Positions 22,667-34,571 of a stretch of DNA of 64,000 bases are shown piece after piece. The stretch is from Turnera subulata. Lineage: Eukaryota > Streptophyta > Magnoliopsida > Malpighiales > Passifloraceae. Positions within the stretch are counted from its first letter, which is position 1, and every line of letters begins with the position of its first letter. The notes below the pieces were generated by a model. The model did no database searches and was not told where the DNA came from. It was given only the letters and a program-made list of their open reading frames with translations. A program made the translations under genes and the position numbers. The DNA is taken from assembly GCA_028386065.3 (NCBI GenBank), contig JAKUCV010000176.1, forward strand, positions 206,938 to 270,937. The letters are read 5' to 3'.

Positions 22667-24007
22667 AGTCCATGATGAAGACATTGGGATAGTTCCTCAT
22701 CAATATAATAGAACTAGGTTGCACAAACATTAAATGTGTCAAGTGACCATTTTCATCAGAGTTGATGTCACAATGAAACCATCTCGACCCGATTCTTCCA
22801 ACGAAGCTTCTATCTATGAACGACTAACCAATTCTTCTTTTATAATTTTTGCTTTTGCATTGTAGGCAGTTCAAGATTTTGCTCTAAGATTTAATTACTT
22901 ACTTGAAGTGATGTTGAAAAAAAAACCGTACTGATATCTCTAATGTGCTCAATCTCGTCTTCTGTCAAGCGACGAGCATAAGGATGTCCTGACATATCTG
23001 TGGATGGCTCGTAACTATTAGAAACATTCTTTATCTCTACTCTCAAATTTCTATCACGATTTCTCTTCCCCCATAATTCAGTTGGACAGTTACAAGAAGA
23101 GATGTCGTATTCCTTTTCTGACTCATCACTGACATATTTTCCCGATAACTTCCCCCTCTATCACATCTAATGATAATATACCTATAATAACATTGACACA
23201 TCCTTGTGAAAAAAGAAATATGATAGACAATATTTCGTAGCTCCTCCCGATTTTTAAATGTGGTTTGCTGGAGATTATGTAGACTTGTAGGCTCAACAAA
23301 ATTTTCATAAGCTTAAACTCCAATTTCCTCATCATACTCTTGTGATTAATAAGATTCATGCATCAAAATTAATAATAAATAGTAATTAAAAATAAATTAT
23401 GACTTAGATTAGAATAGTAGCAATGCTTCAAAATTATAGTAAGTGATGTAATTTTATAAGGAGGGTGACTATTTTTTCTTAAAATTTTGACTTAAATTAC
23501 AACAACATCAAATTCTTTTTATATTCGTTTCTTATATTCGCTATGACCCAGATACAAAATGAGAGAAAAAGTTATCTAGGTAACAGTTTGTGTGGTAAAA
23601 AGATAAGCATACTTAGCAAAAGATACATAGCAAAAGAGAAGATATCAACAAAATTCTCAACACAATCTAATCCAATTTCTTTCCAAAAAAATAATATTAT
23701 TCAAACTATTATACAAATCTAAAATTTAAAGATGGAATTTATTCTAATAAAAGAAAGAAATAAAGCCTAACCTGTCAGAGAAACAATTATATTTGAATGG
23801 AAACCAGAATCCATCCTTGATGGATCTTCCTCCATTGTAAGTAACTGCAATTTCTCACAATAGTCATCTTTGCGTAGAAAACAAAAAATAACATATGAGA
23901 TGAAATCAGTCTGATGTCTTTTTGCTATTTCCATTTTTTTATTTAATAATATATCTTCTTAGTGATGGAGAACAAGATCGAGCTCATTATCTTTTTGCAT
24001 GTCATAA
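22667..24007. other. Unassigned region, possible decayed TE coding
   Basis: No gene can be supported. On the minus strand 23100-22920 reads without stops as CPTELWGKRNRDRNLRVEIK and, further on, HPYARRLTEDEIEHIRDIS. That composition suggests decayed exon sequence, but I do not recognise the family. The 77-residue minus ORF at 23126-23359 has no domain. Confidence 0.25.
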
Positions 24008-24290
24008 CACTACTAATTTTCCAGGCTTCACTAACAGTAAAAATGGTTGGAAATTAGTTGGGAAAGGGTATGCCCCAACCATTTCAAACTACTATAATTA
24101 GTTGGAAAACCTTTGGTTGTAAAAAAAAAAAGAGGAGTTGCAAATCAGTTTGTAAAACTAAACTGATTTTTTTGGTTTGTAATGAGTTTAAAATTTGGAG
24201 ATGATATACACTTAGGAAACTAACCCACCAATTAGCAACCAATTTAGCGGTATCCATCGGTTGGTAATCACTTGGAAAATAGAAAAATGA
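24008..24290. mobile_element. Second CACTA-like terminus
   Basis: This begins CACTACTAATTTTCC at 24008-24022 and is followed by an array of GGTTGGAAATTAGTTGG-like and CCAATTAGCAACC-like motifs in both orientations up to about 24280. The motif differs from the GCCACGG type, so this is a different CACTA family. Its partner end was not found. The Transposase_24 pseudogene at 28394-29397 lies downstream in the right direction and could belong to it. Confidence 0.4.
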
Positions 24291-26497
24291 GTGTAAGGAA
24301 ACTAAATTTATTTTAATTTTGTTTTATATTAAAAAATGATGCTCTCCATTATAATTTTGTTATTATTTACTTTAAATTTCAGTTTTGCAATATCTTTAAT
24401 TTAAAAATTAGAATTTTAAGAATTTTTATATATTAATAAAATATTGTTACAAAGTGTAGTGTATAACTAAGATAAAAAAATATAACAGAAGTATTACCGG
24501 GAAAAATATTATTGACCTAGAATTTTTGTTGCCTATTACATTTATAATAACAAACATAATATTAATTAGATGTAGTAAAAAAATAAATAAATTATTAAAG
24601 TAAAAAATAAAGCTACTCGAAAATAATAGATAGGACCAATAAAATGTAAACAAGTATTTCTTGACTTGGCTACCCAATTTTTTCACGCAAAGTTGGCATT
24701 AAGGGAACCTTCCTCGTACTTTTAGAGATGCTTGGTGCATGCTTTCCTATCAAACCAAAACCCTGAGGATATTGAGCAGCTCACTGTGAAATTTAGCCAT
24801 CAACTGGATCACTGTGAAAGGTGAAGAGGATGTATCAGAAAACTTGGTCGATGAGATAAAGCACCAACTACATTTAGACTGTTTTTTTTTTTATTGTGAA
24901 CATTGACAAGCTAATTTTGCTGCAAATGGTCTTGTCAAACTTTGTTTTGACATCCCTGATATATACAGCCTCCGACAAAAATATTTAAGCTCTTAAGGGT
25001 GGATGGAATAAATCAGGATAGTTTTTAATATTTTGTATGCTCTGTGTACTTATTTTGGTACAATACAATACACCTTACGGATATAAAGAGAAAGGACCTT
25101 GAGTGTTCCATTTAGCAAGCAACCGATATGAATTCCTCATTGCCAATAAAAAAAATAAATTAAACGAAGAAGTGTGATAGTGCCAGAAAATAATCCATAC
25201 CTTCCGATGACCTTGCTAGAAATAAACAAAGAAAGCATACTATGCATTGCCAAGCAACCAAAAATCCAACGAGTTATCACCCTCGCACAGTAACAAACCC
25301 AAATAGAAAATTAGGCATATATAGATCCTCAATCATGGAAACAAAATGCTAAAGGGAGCTTACCAAACAGATTGGTTATTATGACACAAATCTACATCTC
25401 ATGCCTCCAACTCCATAGGTGTATTCCGTCATCAAAGCATACTTAAGACTTCGAGCAACAAATTATTTATGACCCTGCAACAATTCTTAACATGAAAGAG
25501 CTTCTCGCGAGGATCCATAAAGCATTAATTTTTAGTATTTCCTTTTCGAAAAAAAAAAAGAAATTTTATGACTGTGCCAAAAGAATAGTAACAACATGAA
25601 CTAGATTGTACAGGTCTAGAAAAGAAAGGAGAATACTCTATTAAGAAGGGGATACTGAGTGAATTTTTTTAAATCTAAAGTTTGAATACAATGAGCATTT
25701 TTATCTATACGCAAAACGTTTCTATGCCCCATTGGCAGCTATATAAGATTCTTAATTTCCTCAGTTATGTTGTCAGTACCATATGCAGATCATAATTAAT
25801 TTAGGTTACCTGTTGAGAACAAAGTCAGGTAACTCAATCACTAATTTACATCTATGTAAGTAAAAGATGAGTAGAATTTTTTTTTTTATACTAATTGGTG
25901 ACAAACTGAAAGGAAGAGAAATTAGAACGTTGGGAGGAGACGAAAGAGGGAAGGAGTCCAGCGTGGTGTGTAGCGTTGATGGTTAGGGTTTCAATTTGTG
26001 GAGGAAGAGTATAGAAGAAACAGGGGAGACTTGTGAGAGAGGGAGAGAACGGTCAAAGAAAGAAAAAAAATTTGGAGAAAGAAGAAATTAGATATTTATA
26101 CTCGGCTGCTTGGCTAAAGCCCCTAACCTAGTCTAAAACACACCGTTTTTTTCCCAGTACATATCTTTTGGCCTTTTTAAAAAAACATTTGTTCGCATAT
26201 TTTTGCTTGTACTAATATAACTTCCCCTTGCTAAAAAAACAATAGGGGGCAAGTAAGAGATGCAGATGACTATTGGTTTTTTTTTTTTGCAAGAAGATAA
26301 CTATTGAAATGGACTTGCTAGGTAACTGATTTCTACAGTAAATAGTGGGTTGAATTCTTTTTGGCATGGGATGCTGCTGAAGTTCTATCAAACATTTTAT
26401 AAAGTACTTAGCAGCTTTGATGAAGTTTCTTTTTCTACCAGAAGCTGCAATCACAACCTATTTTTCTTCTTCTATGAACTATAAACGCTAGATCCCA
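24291..26497. other. AT-rich region without supported gene; minus-strand promoter-like segment
   Basis: No coding sequence is recognised. At 26110-25870 the minus strand shows a TATAAATA box (26092-26099), then a long pyrimidine-rich leader and GAAACCCTAACC, as in plant 5' untranslated regions, but no continuing ORF. It may be a captured or decayed gene start. A long T/A run lies near 26276-26290. ORFs at 24447-24686 and 26212-26454 are short and unsupported. Confidence 0.3.
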
Positions 26498-27004
26498 TTG
26501 AATCCCCCCATATTGCTCCTTGTCATTTGCCTAATTGTTTTTATTTGTTGTAATTACCTTAGATTTGCAATAGTAAAATTGGAATGGGAATACTTTGACA
26601 TTAAAAAAAAGAAGAATATTGAAATGGTATATGCTCTATATCCCACATCTTTAGATGAAGGGTATTGTATTCCAGAAATCTACAAAAGATTTGGGCCAAC
26701 ATACTCTATTTATTTCTCGTATACTTAATGCTGGTTAGTCAAGGAAAAAAAAATGAGAAAATGCATAGATTCTATGTATGTTAAGGATTCATTTGATGAA
26801 GATGACTATGAAGAATTTATGGTCAAAGATTCAAAGGGTTTAACTAAACAAAATACGGAAAAGGAAATGAAAAAGAAAATCACACTAAATTTTGACCCGA
26901 CTAAAGTACCTGATTTAATCCAAGAAGCAAATTTGGATGACATAATATCCAAGGAAGCTAAGTTCGATCCGAATAAGAATTGGAGGAAGAATTGCAAGAA
27001 GTAA
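26498..27004 (+). other. Two small unrecognised ORFs
   Basis: Frame 26498-26728 encodes 76 residues, starting with a hydrophobic stretch (LLLVICLIVFICC) followed by a charged segment. Frame 26753-27004 encodes 83 residues, acidic then basic (LNFDPTKVPDLIQEANLDDI). They are in different frames, 24 bases apart, in otherwise AT-rich sequence with many stops, so their openness and non-trivial composition are slightly unusual. I do not recognise either. They could be one decayed gene with a frameshift, or chance. Confidence 0.25.
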
Positions 27005-27430
27005 TTACAATGATATTGAAGATCTATCTTCCTAATTTTTATTAAGGTAATAATTCCTTAGATTATGTTTTCTAAGGTGTTAATTACTGTAATTTATTCA
27101 CTGAGTATAATAAGTCAATGGTAATATTTTGGGTTTTTAGTATTTTTTAATTTATTCACTTTGTATTATCCAATAAAATAGTGCTTCCAGAATTTAATCC
27201 CAAAAGAGAGTGAATCATTTTTTTTTTTACAATGGAGATATTTTAGTACAAGAAAAATCACATCTTGTGAAAATTAGAAAAAGTTTTGAATAATATAATC
27301 ATTTTATATGAAGAACTTAAATTTATAAATTACATGTTCTATTGGTGATGAAAAAAAAAGAGTAGCAAGAAAAGCAAAAAAAGAAATTTTAACAATGGTC
27401 ACAAAAAAGTAATATAAAATTAATAAAATT

Positions 27431-28040
27431 GTTAATTAAAATTTTATCTTACTGTTCTTAAAAATGTTAAGATAAAGATTGTCCTATTTCTTTTTCTCAC
27501 AACTTTTCCTCCATAATAATCCTGCAAAATTTAATTTGATGGTGGAGAAATGCACTGTGTGGGGGACAGTAACGCACCTTACATGGACCGTCACTTACCC
27601 ACAATATATATCTAGCTTATTGCAACATCTTTTCCTTTCTTCTCTTTCAATTCTCTGAACTTTCTGGTTGTAACATTTTAATTTTATCCAGTCGACTACA
27701 TATTTTATCTATTTCTATTTTTAAACAATTCATTTGTTAATTAAAATTTTATCTTACTGTTCTTAAAAATGTTAAGATAAAGATTGTCCCATTTCTTTTT
27801 CTCACAACTTTTCCTCCATAATAATCCTGCAAAATTTAATTTGATGGTGGAGAAATGCACTGTGTGGGGGACAGTAACGCACCTTACATGGACCGTCACT
27901 TACCCACAATATATATCTAGTTTATTGCAACATCTTTTCCTTTCTTCTCTTTCAATTCTCTAAACTTTCTGGTTGTAACATTTTAATTTTATCCAGTCGA
28001 CTACATATTTTATCTATTTCTATTTTTAAAAAATTCATTC
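27431..28040. repeat. Tandem duplication, two 305-bp units
   Basis: Unit 1 is 27431-27735 and unit 2 is 27736-28040, with five differences that I can see (about 98% identical). Each unit contains a GC-richer patch (GTGTGGGGGACAGTAACGC), an AATATATATCTAG TATA-like box and a pyrimidine-rich CTTTCCTTTCTTCTCTTTC stretch, resembling a core promoter with leader. The next coding remnant on the plus strand is the transposase pseudogene at 28394. Confidence 0.9.
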
Positions 28041-28393
28041 AGGAAAATTGCAACTAATGTCCTGAAATCTCTACTCTTTTATACCTAACTTGTACATTTT
28101 CTATTATGATGTGATTGGTAACTAATATCCTCAATCTGAAAACACAAGTAGTATAAATCTGGAAGAAAAAGAATATGGTTCATTTAGCGGAGGAGGGTGC
28201 AAATGATGGCATTGACAATCAGAGCATTTTTGCAAAAAGAATGACGCAAATAATGATATATCTGATGATTAGCATAAATTATTTTAAATAATATAGTGAA
28301 CCTTTGTAATGCATGCTTGATAGTTTCTCCATTTTACTCTTTGATTTGCATATTTACAATTATTTTATAATACATTGACTTTTTTTTGAAAAG
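28041..28393. other. Spacer upstream of transposase remnant
   Basis: AT-rich and without supported ORFs. It may be the leader of the following pseudogene. Confidence 0.3.
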
Positions 28394-29397
28394 TTTTTAG
28401 CGATGCGAGGGAGACACCATGCCAGACAATGCACCCCAGCCAATAAGTCATTTGTTGGTAGAGGACAAACAAGGCAACATTTTATTACAACTCCTATTCA
28501 AATACAAGAAGTGCAAATCACAACTAATTCTACTGATGGTGGTCCACAAAGACAATAAATAGAAGTCACAACTGATAATCCTGATGGTGATTCACAAAGA
28601 CAAGAAACAGAACACATAGCTGATGATCTTGGTGGTGGTTGAGAGGCAGAAGAAGCAAAACTTGAAGCTGAATTCCAACCTCGTGGTCCTAATCATCCCC
28701 AAATACGTCAAAAGGAAAAAACCAATTGCAAATAAAAGGTCAAAGGTAAGAGTAGTGAATTTTGGTTATTTTGATTTATTGATATAATTAACTGAATTAA
28801 TCTTAATGCTTTTATTTTGTTGATAACTATTTTTGTTTCTATGATAGTTTCATTAGGATAAAAGCTCTGCGTAATATCACTGCAAACTTCAAGTTCTTTT
28901 ATAAAGAACCTTGGACTTCTTGGAAAAAGGTCAACTAGAGGCATAAAAATTTTTGTGGAGGGTATTCAAGGTAATATATATTATTTATTTGTTATTACTG
29001 ATTTCCTTATTATGTCAAGACCAATAATAACTTAATAAAATTTATAATTTGATGAACAGGAACAATTTTATTGGGATGAAGATATAAGTGAAGAGGCTGT
29101 GCGACAAATATGGAACAAAGTGTCCTATAAGTGTGTCAAGGGTGCACTCAACCACGCTCGATCAGATGCTTTGGGACATTAAAAAAAGAAAATATTAGTG
29201 AGACTACTGGGTATAATCCTTCATGGATTACTCAAGATGTGTGGAATGAGCTTATAAGTGAGGAACATTGGGGAAGTCCCACTTAGAAAGTAAAGTCAGA
29301 AACTTATAGCAACAATAGGAATTCTTAACAATATTGTATAATGTCAAAGCACACTGAAGGATTAATATCACTTGAAAAATTTAAGGACAGATGGTAA
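28394..29397 (+). pseudogene. En/Spm-family plant transposase remnant (Transposase_24-like)
   Basis: Decayed exons with interruptions. The first (28405-28745) is Gln/Asp-rich with QPRGPNHPQIRQKEK. The second (about 28850-28973) reads IRIKALRNITANFKFFYKEP then WTSWKKV. The third (29060-29397) reads FYWDEDISEEAVRQIWNKVS, ALNHARSDALG, WITQDVWNELIS and SKHTEGLISLEKF. This order (basic N-term, 'EPWxSWKKV', 'W..ee.v...w..k...R', 'W......w..L', 'GG.iS...') is that of the plant Ptta/En/Spm transposase domain linked to CACTA elements. Apparent introns have GTA/AG edges. Several stops show it is dead. Confidence 0.55.
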
Positions 29398-29466
29398 TAT
29401 TTTTAATATAATTTTTATTTTCTATAGTAAAATGCTAGTTATAGTGATAAAATTTTGGTTATCTTA

Positions 29467-29960
29467 CCAGAAAGGTATGAAGCTAAAATTTCTTCTCTTG
29501 AAGAAACTAAAGATTTAGCTAACATGTTAGTTAATGAGCTAGTGGGCTCTTTACGAGCTCAAGAACAACGAAGAATGATCAGTTTGAAGGTATATTGTCG
29601 TTGTTGCACAGTTCAAGAAAGAAGGTATTGATCAAGAGAATAAAAAAATTTCAGAAGAATTCTAACAAAAAATTTCTAAATGTTTTAAGAGGTATGGTCC
29701 ATCTTCTATATGTCGATACTGCGAGAACGGAGTTCATCCATAGGTAAAGTGTTGATGGAGACCCGATAGAAATTGCAACAAATGCGATTAGAAAGGGTAT
29801 GTAAGCAGCAACAAACAAATGAAGCTAATGTTGCTAACCAAGAAGAGGAGGAGTTTTTCTTTGTGGCCCACCATTCCATGACTAAATCAACATCAAAGTA
29901 AAAAAGGAATGAAGCATCATCAAAGTCAAGGAGTGTTGAATATGTGACTTTGACAGTGTA
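29467..29960 (+). pseudogene. copia gag fragment
   Basis: After a break near 29400-29467 the translation changes to copia gag (UBN2-type): ISSLEETKDLANMLVNELVG, SLRAQEQRRM, then a decayed zinc-knuckle region and NVANQEEEEFFFVAHHS near 29830-29875. A polypurine-like GAGGGAGGA followed by TGTTAGAGAG at 30371-30390 could be the 3' end of this element. Frameshifts and stops are present throughout. Confidence 0.5.
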
Positions 29961-30548
29961 GATAATACGTAGTTAAGCTTGTCGATTTGTTTAAAACTAA
30001 AAACTATGACTACATGTGTTAGTGGGGTTATAATCTGTTAGTCAGTTATCCATATATTAGTGGATTAAGTAGTGAGTAAGTGGCTTAGTGGAGTTAAACT
30101 AAGCTACCTATATGCCTGTCTACAAATATGTTAAGTATTCAAATTAATAAAATGGATTTAGTCCCACATAGGGATTTGATCCCATTAGTAGATTTTATCC
30201 TAGATATGAACTTGAACCCATATGTCATCTCCTCTCCTCAAAAAAAAAAAACAAACAAAATAGTCAAACGATCTTGTGTTCGAATCCCCACGCCACCCCT
30301 CCATGCTGAATTAAAAAGCACAAGGTATGGATGAGCTTGTGTAAATTTCAAGCCCAATGGGCTTTCACTTGAGGGAGGATGTTAGAGAGCAATATGGACC
30401 AAAACAAGTCCTAGGGCCTCAACCATAAACTTAAGCTTTTGGTTGAGATGGTCATTTGACTTCGTAGCGGAGCATCATTTTTCAGAGATCAGTGAGAAAA
30501 AAATATATATATATTTAGAAAATTGTGAGTTGTGAGAGTCACCCTAGA
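29961..30548 (+). other. Non-coding region between copia remnants
   Basis: It contains a purine tract with an LTR-like TGTTAGAGAGC at 30380 and a PBS-like GTAGCGGAGCATC near 30463-30475, so a short degraded LTR may lie between them. The ORF at 30128-30334 has an internal A-run and no domain. Confidence 0.3.
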
Positions 30549-32610
30549 ATGTCAAACATAGAAGGAGAGTCTAGTTTCTCAATATTAGCACCATCAGTCT
30601 TTGATGGTGAAAACTATCAAATGTGGGCTGTGTCACTGGAGTCTTACCTAAGAAGCTTTGGATTTGCGGGAAGCAATTGATGAAGATTATGAAGTTCCTT
30701 CACTTCGAGGCAATCTAACAATGACTCAAATCAAATATCCCAAGGACAAAAGAATCAGAAAATTAAAGGCAAAAGCAAGCTTGCATGTCTCTAAAGTCAG
30801 CAGCAATTTGGGAGTTTCTCAAAGAAGGATATAAAGAAGATGATTGAATTAAAGGTATGCAAATGCTAAATTTAATTAGAGATTGTGAATTACAAAAAAT
30901 GAAGGAGTCAGAAACCATCAAGGAATACTTTGACAAACTTTTGAATGTAGTAAGTAGAGTAAGATTACTTGGTATAGAGTTTAAAGACTCCCAAACAGAT
31001 GAAAAATTCTGGTTATTGTTCCTGAAAGTTTGAGACTGCCATAACGACATTGGAAAATGCCAAACAAAAATCACCTTCACAGAGTTGTTGCGTTTCTTGT
31101 AGGCACAAGAACAACGTAGGGTTATGAGGGAAGAGGGCTCTGTGGAAGAAGCTTTGCAAGCCAAGCATGATAGTGGGAAGAAAAATGAAATGGAAGAACA
31201 AACCAAACAAGCAAGCAAGTGGAGAAGGTGTTTCCAACAACAAGAACAAGTCAGGAAGCTCCAAGAGCAAGTACCTTCATTGCAAGCATTGTAACAGGAC
31301 AGGTCATTCTCTATTCAAATGCTGGAAAAGGCCTGATGTTAAGTGCGCCAAATGCAAACAAGTTGGGCACGAAACTATTATTTGAAAGAATTAAACGAAG
31401 CAGCAAGATGTAGAAGCACAGAATGCTAATGAAGAGGAGGAAGATTAGATTTTTATTGCAACCTTTTTTTCAACAATTCTTCAAGTGAGTCCTAGTTGAT
31501 AGACACTAGTTTTACTAGTCACATGACTCATGTAAAGGAGCTATTCAAATAATTGAAGTCTAACAAATTTCTAAGGATGAAGATAGGTCATGGTGGTAAT
31601 ATTCTAGCAATAGGAATAAAAACCATTGCCATAACAGCACAATTAGGTACAAAAACAATTTCAGATGTGCTTTATGTACCTGACCTTAATCAAAACTTGT
31701 TAAGTGTTGGTCCAATTCTAGAAAAAGGCTTCAAGGTATTTTTTAAGATCAATGCTACTATACCAAAGATGCTACATGCTAGGATTTGTTTAGAGTGCAA
31801 ATGAAAGCCAAAAGACTCTCGTTAGATCCAGTTCAGGAGGAAGTAGTAGCTTATCCAAAAAAAGTAAATATTCCTGATTTGTGGAATAAGAGGCTTGGGC
31901 ATTATCACCATCATGGACTTCTCCAAATGCAAACCTTAGATATTGTAAGGGATTTACCTGTTTTTGATGTCCTTTCCACAGATTGCAGTACTTGTTAATA
32001 TGGGAAGCAAGGTAGACTTCCGTTTCCAACAGTCACATGGAGGGCTACAAAGAAGCTTCAGTTAATCCATACTAATGTAGGAGGACCTCAAAGAACTCTT
32101 TCACTCAAAGGTAGCCGTTACTACATTATCTTTGTAGATGATCTAAGACGGATGTGCAGGATTTATTTTCTGAAGTTTATTCAGAACTTGGGAGCACTTT
32201 CTAAAAATTTAAGGTACAGGTGGAAAATAAAAGTGGGTGTAAATTTCAGATTTTAAGGTTTGATAATGGCAAGCAATACACCTCTAATCAGTTCAAATGT
32301 TTTGTGAAAAGGAAGGCACTAAGCATCAAGTCATAGCCCCTTATACTCCACAACAGAATGGAGTTCGCAAGAGAAGAAACAGATTCAATGTGGAAATGGC
32401 CAGATGCATGTTGCATGAAAAGAATTTGCCTAAGAAGTTTTGGGCAGAGGCTGCAAACACAATAGTATTCCTGCAAAATAAACTTCTTATGAAGACAATG
32501 AAGAACTAAAACCCTTTTGAGGCATGGTACAAGTATAAACCTGCCATGAATTTTCTTAAAGTATTTGAATGTCTTTGTTTTACGCACGTCCCACATGTTA
32601 AACGGGACAA
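30549..32610 (+). pseudogene. gag-protease-integrase remnant of a copia element
   Basis: Gag starts at 30549 (MSNIEGESS, VFDGENYQMWAV) and loses frame repeatedly. The UBN2 core is recognisable near 30840-31130 (MKESETIKEYF, VPESLRL). The frame at 31167-31385 carries two zinc knuckles, CKHCNRTGHSLFKC (C-X2-C-X4-H-X4-C) and CAKCKQVGHE. The protease region (31490-31760) has TSHMTHVKELF and VLYVPDLNQNLLSVGPILEK but no intact D-S/T-G. GAG-pre (LWNKRLGHYHHHGL) and integrase pieces (TNVGGPQ; VIAPYTPQQNGVRKRRNR; LPKKFWAEAANT; FLKVFECLCFTHV) follow. It stops before RT at about 32610, where another LTR begins. Confidence 0.75.
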
Positions 32611-32625
32611 ACTGATCAGGAGATC

Positions 32626-32932
32626 TTGTTAGTAGAAAAAGTCATAAGCTATTATTTTTAATGGTTCTTTGACCAAGTAATTAGGAACTACTAATTTATG
32701 GTTGACCAAGTTTATAGAACTGCCAAGCATATTTAGTGTAGATATTTTAGCAAGTTTGTTATTTTTGTGAAGGATTCACTTACCTTCCAATGCTTGGGTG
32801 CTACTATAAATACACCTAGTCTTTGCCTTTGTTGGAATTGGAAATTTATTGAAGCTTAATAAAGCTCTTTTTTTGCTTTCTTCCACTCTCTCTTTTTTCA
32901 TTTCGTTCTTGTTTATATTCTCCCCTCACTAC
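32626..32932 (+). mobile_element. Short LTR of a further retrotransposon remnant
   Basis: It begins TGTTAGTAGAAAAAG and ends CTCACTACA, about 307 bp. It has a TATA box CTATAAATACACC near 32812-32824 and an AATAAAGC poly(A) signal near 32859. A TTTGGTAGCAGAGCA primer-binding-like site follows at about 32946-32960, and a gag fragment begins at 33078, so this is a 5' LTR on the plus strand. Confidence 0.55.
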
Positions 32933-33077
32933 AGAGAAGTTCAAGCAGATCCTATTTTGGTAGCAGAGCATTTCGTTCTTACCTGTGGATGGTGCAAACC
33001 AATCCGGAAATAAAGTTACTAAAGAACCACTGGTGGAGTTAAACGTTCATAGGCATCCTGTATAAACACCAGCCAAG

Positions 33078-33600
33078 ATGGCCAGTGATCAAGAAGCTTC
33101 ATCTTCTGCAAAGCTCAATGAACAAGTGGCCAAATTGTCATTCGGTATGGCTACTGTCCTGAATTGGATCAAAAGAAAGATGGTTATGCCTCCTTCAAAA
33201 GGAGAGAATACTCCAACCACGAAGGAGGAAAAAGTGGAAATCAGCAATGCATTTGAGCAAAAATCAGCTTATGAAGATGATGCTAGCAGTGATGACTCAA
33301 GTACAGCCACATAGGTTCTTGAGTTCTTCAAAGTGGAAGCCGAAAGAATATCAGTCTACGATGGGGCAATGGATCAAGAAAAATTGAATTTATGGCTAGA
33401 TCGACTAGAGATTTACTACACTCCAGAGATTTAGCAACGCACAACGAGTGGCCTACACACCGTTGAAGTTATTGGCATGCCAAAGCTTGGTGGAAAGCTC
33501 TTGAGAAAAGCAAGAGTATGAAAGAACTTTCATAGAGCCAGCTCAAGCAACTCATTCAGAAAGAATTCTATAAAGCCTTGAAGGGTTTCCCAAATCCCTA
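33078..33600 (+). pseudogene. gag fragment (gypsy-like) downstream of the short LTR
   Basis: The frame 33078-33314 (MASDQEASSSAKLNEQVAKL, acidic tail) ends at a stop. The same frame continues with VYDGAMDQEKLNLWLDRLEI, which resembles the beginning of a Retrotrans_gag domain, and then decays. No protease or pol follows. It was probably a gypsy gag with an N-terminal variable region; truncation is near 33600. Confidence 0.45.
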
Positions 33601-34114
33601 ACCTCAAGTATTTTTCGTTGATTGAAATGCATTTGGGTTTTCTTCTCTTTACTCCTCCTCAATCCTCCCTCTTCTCCTATTCCTTCATGCTCCTTCCTCC
33701 TTCTTAATTGACATCGACATTACTAAAACCTACAGGTATAAATTAAAATTTTCAAGTCTTAGATCATGCTTTTCAATTTTCAAGCATAAATAAAGGGTTT
33801 TGCCAGATGTATAAATAAAAGGGTTTCGTTGCATTAACAATTTATAGATAAAGAATTTGTTTTAGTATTACAACTACTTATTGAGTTGTTCTACAATTTT
33901 TCAGGTCCAAAAAACCCAAAATCATTCGCCTATCTTTGATTGTTACTAGTTACAACTCGTGTGGTTTGTAGAGACTTACTAGTTACTACTAGTTACGAGA
34001 GCATTGTCTACAGTAATAGTACTGAGGCAAGGCGTCTTACTTTAACGGAGATTTTCTAGCAACTAAACAAACAAAGAAGGAGACTTGTCAAGGATTGCAA
34101 AACTCGTTGGAATG
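33601..34114. other. Non-coding region left of the MULE
   Basis: A pyrimidine-rich patch (33637-33720) is followed by AT-rich sequence. I see nothing recognisable. The exact outer end of the MULE left terminus probably lies within the last 100 bases. Confidence 0.3.
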
Positions 34115-34126
34115 CACCAAAGAAGT

Positions 34127-34250
34127 CCCTGTCCTTTTTTCCCTCATCTTTTTCTGTTATCTATGACATGTAATGGTTCACGTCAGAACCCTGTCCTTTT
34201 TTCCCTCATCTTTTTCTGTTATCTATGACATGTAATGCCACGTATGCTGC
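34127..34250. repeat. 62-bp tandem duplication in the MULE left terminus
   Basis: The 62-base unit beginning CCCTGTCCTTTTTTCCCTC at 34127 recurs at 34189, almost identical through CTATGACATGTAATG. The right MULE terminus has only one copy of the matching segment. Confidence 0.85.
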
Positions 34251-34571
34251 CACGTCGGATTTGGGGGGGAAATTTTGGTGCCATAAACTTCAACTTTCTT
34301 CCCCCTTTTTGTAATTGCTCCCGCCATTGATGGTGCCATTCCCGCAACCTCTAACACCTCCCTCATTAAAAGGCAGCACCTCCAGCTGCAAATCAACAAA
34401 ATTCCTCTCTACCATTCACCAAATTCCTCTCTGCCCATTCACCCATTCCACTCTACCCAGCAAGCCATTCCATCACTCAACCTCCCTATGCATTCACACC
34501 AAAATCAAACAGCCAAACCAACAATTATTGCATTCAAACTCAAAACCATCCAAAGAAATACAACAAGAAGG

